From Halomicroarcula saliterrae (GTDB lineage Archaea > Halobacteriota > Halobacteria > Halobacteriales > Haloarculaceae), in assembly GCF_031624395.1 (NCBI RefSeq), contig NZ_JAMQON010000001.1, positions 1,387,017 to 1,451,016 on the forward strand: DNA of 64,000 nt. Direction: 5' to 3'. Both the position numbers and the translations under genes were made by a program. The notes under the pieces are model-generated. The model ran no database searches and was not told where the DNA came from. It saw nothing but the letters and a program-made list of their open reading frames with translations. Every line of letters starts with the position of its first letter. The first letter of the stretch is position 1. Positions 57,834 through 64,000 of the stretch are shown piece after piece.

Positions 57834-59015
57834 TCACTTCTGGATGCCCTCGTCGGTGACGATTTTCGTGGCCCGACTCTGCTCCTCGCGGCCGCCCTCC
57901 ATCACGATCTGGGTCTGGCGCTCGGCGGACTGGACCGCTTCCGTGTCGGCCCCGTGAATCCGGGTCATCTGCTCGATCTGCGTCTGGGCCTCGGCGACGT
58001 TCCCCTTGCCCAGCTCGGTCTGGATAACAGTCTGTTTGTGGTCGATGTCGATCTCCTCGTTGTGTTGCTGGAGCTTCTCCTCGTCGTCGGTGTACGCCAC
58101 GGTGAGCGACGTCGACGCCGTCTCACCGCCCGCAGTTAGCGTGACGTCCGCGAGCCGGTGGTCGCCCAGCGGACGGGCCGGGGCGTGGATTTTCAGGACG
58201 ACCCGCTGTGTCTCCCGGTCCAGCAGGTCGGGGAGCTTGATGACGGCCGTGTTCGAGTGCCACTCCGGCGCGACCTCCTGTGTCTGTGGCAGCGCGCGGT
58301 ACACCTCGCTGACCTCGACGCCGTCCGCGACGTCGAGTTCGAGCTCGGCGTCGGGGGCGACGACGCTGCCGGCCTCCTCGACGGCGTCGCCGAAGAACTG
58401 CTCGATGTCGCCCGAGGCCTGGAGGTGTGTCCAGTCGCCCCGCGCGACGCTCCCGAGCTTGCGGATGGTCTCGCTGCGGTAGTCCTCGCCGATGCCGGCG
58501 GATTTGATTCGGATGCCGGCGCTGTCGATTTCGCGGGCCAGCGTCTCGAACTCGGGCGGGTCGTGCGTGTTGTCCTTGCCGTCCGACAGCAGGAGCACCC
58601 TGCGGGCGGTGTTGTCGTCGTCGGACAGCTCTCGCAGGGTGTCCGCGGCCGCGCTCAGCCCGCGGTACATGTCGGTCCCGCCGCCGGCCCGAATCTCGTG
58701 GACGTGGTCGACGGCGTCGTCACGGGAGATATCGCCCCAGCGCGTGGCCGGGAGCACCACGTCGACCTCCGTGTCGAACGCGACGATAGAGACGTAGTCG
58801 TCGTCGTTCAACAGGCCGAACACCCACTCCGCACCGGAGCGGGCACGGTCCATCTCGTCACCGGCCATCGACCCGCTGGAGTCGATACAGAGCGCGATGT
58901 GGCGCGTCGGCTGCCGGTCCAGCTGGCCGGGTTCGACTTCGATTTCCGCGGTCAGCTTCGCCCCACCAGCGGGAACGTACGGTCGGTTCACGTCGGTCAC
59001 GACGTTCGCTGTCAT
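57834..59015 (-). CDS. VWA-domain protein (TerY-like)
   Basis: A 393-residue protein with a von Willebrand A domain (about 37-215). The MIDAS is complete: DSSGS (45-49), the Thr in GGGTDMYRG (about 114), and Asp in LLSDGKDN (about 142). A beta domain (about 220-310) and a C-terminal helical region (EEIDIDHKQTVIQTELGKGN...) follow. No signal peptide, so cytoplasmic, like TerY. First gene of the operon; GAAAACTTATAAC (about 59041-59053) places the transcript start near ATG 59015. Confidence 0.88.
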   Translation of the reverse strand: MTANVVTDVNRPYVPAGGAKLTAEIEVEPGQLDRQPTRHIALCIDSSGSMAGDEMDRARSGAEWVFGLLNDDDYVSIVAFDTEVDVVLPATRWGDISRDDAVDHVHEIRAGGGTDMYRGLSAAADTLRELSDDDNTARRVLLLSDGKDNTHDPPEFETLAREIDSAGIRIKSAGIGEDYRSETIRKLGSVARGDWTHLQASGDIEQFFGDAVEEAGSVVAPDAELELDVADGVEVSEVYRALPQTQEVAPEWHSNTAVIKLPDLLDRETQRVVLKIHAPARPLGDHRLADVTLTAGGETASTSLTVAYTDDEEKLQQHNEEIDIDHKQTVIQTELGKGNVAEAQTQIEQMTRIHGADTEAVQSAERQTQIVMEGGREEQSRATKIVTDEGIQK

Positions 59016-59130
59016 ACTGCTAGGTCCAACTTACGAGCTAGTTATAAGTTTTCCCTCAATAAGTGGTGAAAACTCCCCCTATCCGCTACGTTCGATAATC
59101 CTTAATAGGAACTGGGGGCTCTGTTAATAT
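59016..59130. promoter_or_regulatory. Divergent promoters of the VWA-kinase operon and nikR
   Basis: Two TATA boxes in opposite directions: CTTATAAC (minus, 59041-59048) for the VWA operon and GATAATCCTTAATA (plus, about 59094-59107) for nikR. Each gives leaderless spacing of about 25 bases. With only 115 bases between the genes, NikR binding here could affect both. Confidence 0.6.
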
Positions 59131-59559
59131 ATGACCGTCGTCAGCGTCTCCATGCCCGAATCGCTCCTCGACCGTATCGACGAGTTCGCCGAGGAACACG
59201 GCTACACAGGTCGCAGCGAAATCATCCGGGAGGCCAGCCGGAATCTGCTCGGCGAGTTCGAGGACAAGCGCCTCGAAGGGCGGGAACTGATGGGCATCGT
59301 CACCGTCCTGTTCGACTACGACACCACGGCAGTCGAGGAGAAGATGATGCATCTGCGCCACGAACACGAGGGGCTGGTCGCCTCGAACTTCCACAGCCAC
59401 GTCGGCGAACACCGCTGTATGGAGCTGTTCGTGCTCGAAGGGACGCTGGCCGAGATATCCACCTTCGTGGGCAAGATTCGCGCGACCAAAGACACGCTGA
59501 ACATCGATTACTCCGTCGTGCCGGTCGACGAGTTCGGGACGCTGGCCGATATGGAGTAA
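59131..59559 (+). CDS. nikR: NikR-family nickel-responsive regulator
   Basis: A 142-residue ribbon-helix-helix plus ACT-like metal domain regulator. [23 protein letters not shown]...[14 protein letters not shown]. The nickel site is intact: His77, His88, His90 and Cys96 occupy the positions of E. coli NikR His76, His87, His89 and Cys95 (constant offset of one). It is therefore expected to bind Ni2+ or a similar metal and repress uptake genes, none of which are adjacent. Confidence 0.9.
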   Translation: MTVVSVSMPESLLDRIDEFAEEHGYTGRSEIIREASRNLLGEFEDKRLEGRELMGIVTVLFDYDTTAVEEKMMHLRHEHEGLVASNFHSHVGEHRCMELFVLEGTLAEISTFVGKIRATKDTLNIDYSVVPVDEFGTLADME

Positions 59560-59638
59560 GCCGGGAATCGACTGGAAGGGGATTTCGCGGTGAAGGAACG
59601 GCGAGTAAGGTGGGCCGTGAGTCGCGAGACTTCGACCG

Positions 59639-60280
59639 CTACTCTACCAGTTTGGCGACCAAGTCGCTCACAGCGTCCATCTCGTCTTCGTTGACCCCGT
59701 GGCCCATCCCCTCGTAGATGCGTTTGTCCACGTCGCCGCCCAGCAACTCGAACGCCTCCGCGGTCGCTTCGACCCGTTCGAGCGGGATGTGGGGGTCAAC
59801 GTCGCTGCAACCGAGCAACACCGGCGTGCCCTCGATATCGCCCGCGTACGCCGTCGGGTCGACCGTCTCGCCGATGAGCCCGCCCGACAGCGCGACGAGG
59901 CCGCCGTACCGACGGGGGTTGCGCGCGACGTACTCGCTGGCGAGACACGCGCCCTGAGAGAAGCCAAGCAGCAGGACCCGTTCGCGGTCGATACCGGCCT
60001 CGACAGCCGTCTCGATGGCATCCTCGATAGCCTGCAGCCCCGAGCTCCGGCCCGGTTCGTTCCGCTCGACGGGCGCGAGAAACGAGTTGGGGTACCAGGT
60101 GTTTCGGGCGGCCTGGGGCGCCAGCAGCGCGACGCCGTCTTCGTGTACGTCCCGGCCCATCTGGACGATGCTTCTCGCCGTCGCGCCCCGGCCGTGGACC
60201 AGTATCATCGCGGCCTCGGCCTCGGCGAGCGGTGTCCCGGCGGTGACGAGCTGCTGGTCCTGGTGTGGGCCGTCGCTCAT
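59639..60280 (-). CDS. Alpha/beta hydrolase (phospholipase/carboxylesterase family)
   Basis: A 213-residue esterase of the Abhydrolase_2 family. ILVHGRGATARS (oxyanion region), the nucleophile elbow GFSQGA (Ser about 118), CSDVDPHIP with the catalytic Asp (about 166), and GMGHGVNEDE with the His (about 198) complete the triad. Similar proteins hydrolyse short acyl esters or lysophospholipids. ATG 60280 matches family length. Confidence 0.9.
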   Translation of the reverse strand: MSDGPHQDQQLVTAGTPLAEAEAAMILVHGRGATARSIVQMGRDVHEDGVALLAPQAARNTWYPNSFLAPVERNEPGRSSGLQAIEDAIETAVEAGIDRERVLLLGFSQGACLASEYVARNPRRYGGLVALSGGLIGETVDPTAYAGDIEGTPVLLGCSDVDPHIPLERVEATAEAFELLGGDVDKRIYEGMGHGVNEDEMDAVSDLVAKLVE

Positions 60281-60400
60281 GTGAGCCTCCGGGCGGTCAC
60301 GACATTCGTCCGGTACACGGCGTCGTGTGTCACGTGGCAGGTCATACACCCCGTAGCGCACCGACCCATTTGAGTAGCCGGTAACACGGACACAACCAGT

Positions 60401-61234
60401 TCACGCGCGCAAACGGAGTTCGATACCGTCCGGGTCCGTCACTCGGACGCTGTCCGAAGCCGTTGCCACCTCGTAGCCGGCCGCGGCGAGGCGCTCGCGC
60501 GCGGCCGCGACCGCCGCGTCGCTGGGCAGTCCGAGCTCGAACCACGCCAGCCCGCGCCCGCTTGCGGGCGCTGACCGCCCGTGCCAGACGTTCGCGCCGA
60601 TGTGGTGGTGGTACTCACCGGCGGCGAGGAACACCGCTCCGTCGTACGTGGTTCGCACGGTCATTCCCAGGGCGTCGGCGTAGAACTCCCGCGCCGCGTC
60701 GAGGTCGGTGACTTCCAGATGGACGTGGCCCACGTCAGTCCCGTCCGGCACTCCGGTCGCACCGGTCGCGGCCGCGCGAACCCCAGCGGCGTCGAGCGGG
60801 TCCGTCGCCATCCGGACGCCGCCATCGGCCGTCGTCTCCCACGCCGACCGCGGGCGGTCCCGGTACACCTCGACGCCGTTGCCCTCCGGGTCCCGACAGT
60901 ACAGCGCCTCGCTGACGAGGTGGTCGGCCATGCCCGAGAGCTGCCACGACGACTCGATGCGGGACAGCGCATCACCGAGTCCGCGTCGGGACGGGACCCG
61001 AAACGCAGTATGGAAGAGCCCGGCAGCGGACCGGGGTCGCTCGGGCGCACTCGGGTGCTCCCGTAGCTCCAGCAGCGGCGTCTCGCCGTCGCCCAGAACG
61101 ACCCGGTCGCCCCCGCGGTCGTGGACCGCCAGCCCGACGATGGCGTCGTAGAACTCGGCCACCTCGCTCGCGTCCGCGACGGTCAGTGCGACCCGGCCGA
61201 CGCGTGTCCCGGGTGGGAGTCTCGCTTCGGTCAT
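60401..61234 (-). CDS. VOC-family (glyoxalase/extradiol dioxygenase-like) protein, two domains
   Basis: A 277-residue protein of two vicinal-oxygen-chelate modules (about 8-125 and 155-277), resembling bacterial catechol-2,3-dioxygenase-like CatE/YfiE proteins. Metal-ligand candidates are present: FHTAFRV (His) and GVEVYRD (Glu) in the first, and DVGHVHLEV (His), EYHHHIG and GIELRL (Glu) in the second. Substrate unknown. ATG 61234 is the natural start; the open frame beyond it is antisense to the GH3 gene. Confidence 0.85.
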   Translation of the reverse strand: MTEARLPPGTRVGRVALTVADASEVAEFYDAIVGLAVHDRGGDRVVLGDGETPLLELREHPSAPERPRSAAGLFHTAFRVPSRRGLGDALSRIESSWQLSGMADHLVSEALYCRDPEGNGVEVYRDRPRSAWETTADGGVRMATDPLDAAGVRAAATGATGVPDGTDVGHVHLEVTDLDAAREFYADALGMTVRTTYDGAVFLAAGEYHHHIGANVWHGRSAPASGRGLAWFELGLPSDAAVAAARERLAAAGYEVATASDSVRVTDPDGIELRLRA

Positions 61235-61330
61235 ACCACTGATTCGAGCGAGCGACGGATACCGATTGTGTCGACGCAGACGACAGTGCCCAAACTGCTT
61301 TCCCACCGTCGCACCCAAAGCCCGTATCGC

Positions 61331-63412
61331 ATGGTTACTGACATCGACGGACTCGTCGCCGACCTGAGCCGCGCCGAGAAGCTGGCCCTCGTCTGTGGGA
61401 CCAACGACCCCGACGGAACCGCAACCGGTTACCTCCCCGGCGTCCCCCGTCTCGACGTTCCACCGTTCCGGCTCGTCGACGGCCCGCTTGGCATCCGCGC
61501 CGAGGGCGAACGCGCGACAGCGTTCCCCGCCACACTCGCGACAGCGGCCACCTTCGACCCCGACCTCGCGCGCGAGCAGGGCGCGGCGATGGGCCGCGAA
61601 GCCCGCGCGCACGACCAGCACTCGCTGCTGGCCCCCGGCGTGAACATCGTCCGCGTGCCACATTGTGGCCGGAACTTCGAGTATCTCTCGGAGGACCCCG
61701 TTCTCGCGAGCGCCTTCAGCCGCGCGCTCGTCGACGGTATCGAGTCCGAAAACGTCGTCGCGACGGTGAAACACTTCGTCGCCAACAACCAGGAGACCCA
61801 CCGCACCACCGTCAGCGCCGACGTGGACGAACGCACCCTCCGCGAGCTGTATCTCCCGCCGTTCCGCGCCGCCGTCGAAGCCGGCGTCGGCTCGGTGATG
61901 ACCGCGTACAATCGGGTGAACGGCACACATATGAGCGACCACGCTCACCTCGTCGGGGACGTGCTCAAAGACGAGTGGGGCTTTTCGGGGTACGTCGTCT
62001 CCGACTGGTACGGGCTCGAAACAACTGTCGGCGCGGCAAACGCGGGTCTCGACCTGGAGATGCCGGGAGTACCATCGGGACCCGACGACGAGGACGAGGA
62101 GTTCGAGTGGCCCGACGGTATCCCCGACGGCAGCCACGCCGGTCTGTTCGGCGAGCCACTCGCCGCCGCCATCGACGACGGGTCGGTCCCCGCCGACCGG
62201 CTGGACGACATGGTCCGCCGCGTCCTCGGACAGATGGCCCGCATCGGCCTCTTTGCGGACTCGCGTCCGGACGGCGAACTGGACAGCCAGCGCCACCGGG
62301 ACCTCGCGCGCGACATCTCGACTCGCGGCACCGTCCTGCTCGACAACGACGGCGTCCTCCCGCTGGCGGACGACACCGACGTCGCTCTCATCGGGCCGCA
62401 CATCCACGAGGCGAAACTCGGCGGCGGCGGCTCTTCCGAGACGACGCCGTTCCACTCGGTCAGTCCGGTCGACGGGCTCACTGAGCGCGCCGGCGGCACA
62501 GTGGCCACTGCGCGCGGGATTCCCGAAATCGAGTCCGTCTCGCTGTTCGACCTGCTCCCGTTCGTCGATTCGGGCCACGAGAACGACGCCTCCAGCGCGC
62601 CCGACGGCGACCCCTCGCTCGACGACGCCGTGGCGGCCGCCGAAGCCGCCGACGTGGCCGTCGTGCTCGCCCGCGACGCGACCACCGAAGCCCGCGACAG
62701 GGACTCGCTCGCCCTGCCCGGCCAGCAGGACGAACTCGTCGAGGCCGTCGCCGCTGCCAACGACCGGACCGTCGTCGTGCTCCGGTCGGGCGGCCCCGTC
62801 GAGACGCCGTGGCGCGACGACGTCGCTGCCGTCGTCGAGCAGTGGTACCCCGGACAGGCGGACGGTGCCGCACTCGCGTCGGTGCTCTACGGCGACAGCG
62901 ACCCCGGTGGCCGCCTTCCAGTGACGTTCGCGCCCGAGGGGAGCTATCTCACCAGCGACGAGCGGCGTTTCCCCGGCGAGGACGATGTGGCCCGCTACGA
63001 CGAGGGCGTCTTCGTCGGCTACCGGCACTTCGATTCGGGCGACGACGAGCCTACCTACCCCTTCGGCCACGGCCACTCGTACGCGACCTTCGAGTACGGC
63101 GACGCCACCGTGGTCGGCGATGCCACTGTCGAACTATCGGTCCGGAACGTCGCCGACAGACCGGGCCGCGACGTCGTGCAGGCCTACGTCCGACCACCTG
63201 CCGTCGACGGTATCGACCGACCGGTCCGCGAGTTCGCCGCGGCCCAATCGGTGGCGCTCGACCCCGGCGAAACCGGAACCGTGACGCTCGAACTCGACGA
63301 GCTCGCGTTCTCGCGGTACGACGAGGGGTGGACGGTCGACAGCGGTCAGTATCGGGTCGAAGTCGGCCGGTCCAGCAGCGACGTGCGAGCCACGGTGGAC
63401 CTCGACCGCTAG
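61331..63412 (+). CDS. Glycoside hydrolase family 3 beta-glucosidase-like enzyme
   Basis: A 693-residue GH3 enzyme. Domain 1 (TIM-like, 1-300) carries KHFVANNQE (147-155) and the nucleophile Asp225 in VVSDWYG. Domain 2 (alpha/beta, about 320-560) includes GGGGSSETTP. The C-terminal fibronectin III-like domain (about 590-690) includes VRNVADRPGRDVVQAYV and PVREFAA. No signal peptide, so probably intracellular. Acts on beta-glucosides or similar, exact sugar unknown. ATG 61331 (MVTDIDGLV) fits; the frame upstream is antisense to the VOC gene. Confidence 0.92.
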   Translation: MVTDIDGLVADLSRAEKLALVCGTNDPDGTATGYLPGVPRLDVPPFRLVDGPLGIRAEGERATAFPATLATAATFDPDLAREQGAAMGREARAHDQHSLLAPGVNIVRVPHCGRNFEYLSEDPVLASAFSRALVDGIESENVVATVKHFVANNQETHRTTVSADVDERTLRELYLPPFRAAVEAGVGSVMTAYNRVNGTHMSDHAHLVGDVLKDEWGFSGYVVSDWYGLETTVGAANAGLDLEMPGVPSGPDDEDEEFEWPDGIPDGSHAGLFGEPLAAAIDDGSVPADRLDDMVRRVLGQMARIGLFADSRPDGELDSQRHRDLARDISTRGTVLLDNDGVLPLADDTDVALIGPHIHEAKLGGGGSSETTPFHSVSPVDGLTERAGGTVATARGIPEIESVSLFDLLPFVDSGHENDASSAPDGDPSLDDAVAAAEAADVAVVLARDATTEARDRDSLALPGQQDELVEAVAAANDRTVVVLRSGGPVETPWRDDVAAVVEQWYPGQADGAALASVLYGDSDPGGRLPVTFAPEGSYLTSDERRFPGEDDVARYDEGVFVGYRHFDSGDDEPTYPFGHGHSYATFEYGDATVVGDATVELSVRNVADRPGRDVVQAYVRPPAVDGIDRPVREFAAAQSVALDPGETGTVTLELDELAFSRYDEGWTVDSGQYRVEVGRSSSDVRATVDLDR

Positions 63413-63474
63413 CGCGGCGGTCGAGAAAAGCTGCCTTCGACGGTGTTGTCACTCTGCGTAAATACGGAAAGCCC

Positions 63475-63500
63475 ACTGAAGAGAGATGACTCTCTTCAGT
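63475..63500 (-). terminator. Perfect hairpin downstream of 5S rRNA
   Basis: ACTGAAGAGAG (63475-63485), loop ATGA, CTCTCTTCAGT (63490-63500): a perfect 11-bp stem 22 bases after the 5S 3' end on the minus strand. It may be a terminator or processing site of the rRNA operon. No tRNA gene is seen between it and the 5S. Confidence 0.55.
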
Positions 63501-63521
63501 AGGCTAAAAGACCGAATGAAT

Positions 63522-63643
63522 GGTGGCGGCGAACCGGATTTCCCAGAGGCTCGCGCACTCCAGTACTCGCCGGAACGCTGGTGAGCTTATCTTCCGTGTT
63601 CGGGATGGGTACGGGAGGCAACCTCACCGCTATGGCCGCCTAA
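63522..63643 (-). rRNA. rrf: 5S ribosomal RNA
   Basis: About 122 nt on the minus strand, beginning TTAGGCGGCCATAGCGG and including CCCGTACCCATCCCGAACACG, GGAAGATAAGC and GTACTGGAGTGCGCGAG, ending near GGTTCGCCGCCACC; 5' and 3' ends pair as helix I. The sequence is of the haloarchaeal (Haloarcula-like) type. It follows the 23S gene in the rRNA operon. Confidence 0.93.
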
Positions 63644-63778
63644 CGCTGAGTCGTGGAGTCGAACCACGATGATATACCGCTCTCAGTTTCCAGATGTATT
63701 ATACGTGCGATCCAGTTTGCGCCTGGACTCGTTCAGCCTGACGAGCGCTTCGTCGGTGAAGAGTCACAGTGCGTATGA
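63644..63778 (-). other. 23S-5S internal transcribed spacer
   Basis: About 135 bases between the mature 23S 3' end and 5S. It contains AT-rich segments (CGTATAATACATC; GCGGTATATCATCG on the minus strand) and no tRNA. Likely processing stems; nothing else seen. Confidence 0.6.
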
Positions 63779-64000
63779 ATGATGGCTTTGAGTTGTTAGT
63801 GCTTGTGGGCTGAACGTCTCGTTACCTCGACGCGCACACCCCAAGTCTATCGACCTCGTCTTCTACGAGGACTCTCGACGGTGTCTCTTTTCCAAGTGGG
63901 TTTCGAGCTTAGATGCGTTCAGCTCTTACCCCGTGCTGCGTGGCTACCCGGCACGTGCTCTCTCGAACAACCGGTACACCAGTGGCAGCCAATCGTAGTT
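63779..64000 (-). rRNA. rrl: 23S ribosomal RNA, 3' end (partial)
   Basis: The 3' terminal part of 23S rRNA on the minus strand; the gene continues past the right edge. Recognisable elements: GGCTGCCACTGGTGTACCGG near the window edge, GCATCTAAGCTCGAAACCCA and AGACTTGGGGTGTGCGCG. The mature end falls near AAAGCCATCATTC (about 63779, within a few bases). Confidence 0.93.

Noticed and set aside
60401..63076. 891-codon minus-strand frame covering the VOC gene and the GH3 gene
   Set aside because: Only its C-terminal 277 codons form the VOC protein. The rest is antisense to the GH3 catalytic domain and has no coding character of its own.
63413..63521. tRNA-Cys downstream of 5S
   Set aside because: Searched by eye for the T-arm and the matching acceptor strands; none present.

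Overview
This 64 kb window is chromosomal DNA of an extremely halophilic archaeon (class Halobacteria). The evidence is the high GC content, the very acidic proteins, the archaeal information-processing genes (uL1-uL10-L12 stalk genes, Rpo11, TFB, aCPSF1, RNase P protein 4, SRP RNA), haloarchaea-type families (HalOD1, RAD55-like ATPases, acidic PP2C) and promoters that place a TATA box about 25 bp upstream of leaderless start codons. The 5S and 23S sequences look Haloarcula-like, but I would not name a genus from this alone.

Layout. 1-1750: end of the ribosomal stalk operon. 1.8-9 kb: TctA-like permease, CorA, Rpo11, two tandem zinc-ribbon/CAP membrane proteins, HalOD1, HisF and a pilin-like LamG protein. 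9-14.5 kb: PurL, a TetR/DUF2071/DCC group, a stand-alone HemA dimerisation-like domain and two similar small membrane proteins. 14.7-18.2 kb: a PaaB-like protein translationally coupled to an AhbC-type radical SAM enzyme, then PHP and asparagine-synthase-like genes. 18.5-28.2 kb: Nudix, TFB, GatCA, two GT4 glycosyltransferases, an MFS carrier, RNase P protein 4, YhbY, MscS and the SRP RNA (minus strand).

29.8-31.3 kb is the only clearly foreign patch. A tRNA-Arg(TCG) gene is followed by repeated copies of its own 3' end and by long direct repeats that bracket a VapBC-type toxin-antitoxin pair. 31.3-43.6 kb: a duplicated-module protein, a methyltransferase, tandem UspA, a DHH phosphoesterase, the aCPSF1 ribonuclease, a BolA/monothiol-glutaredoxin pair, a patatin and an Lhr helicase.

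43.8-52.3 kb: a repeat-solenoid protein fused to a K+-channel pore, a three-gene set with a membrane aminopropyltransferase-like protein, and a MutS-like ATPase. 52.7-59.0 kb: a five-gene minus-strand operon encoding VWA, Ser/Thr kinase-FHA, PP2C phosphatase, FHA/zinc-ribbon and membrane/zinc-ribbon proteins. This is a phospho-signalling module resembling the bacterial TerY-P triad and is the best candidate for an under-described system. It is divergent from a NikR regulator. 59.6-63.4 kb: esterase, VOC protein and GH3 glucosidase. 63.5-64 kb: 5S rRNA and the 3' end of 23S rRNA (minus strand).

Gene starts were set mainly from leaderless TATA spacing, stop/start overlaps and family length. Names rest on motif recognition without database searches.
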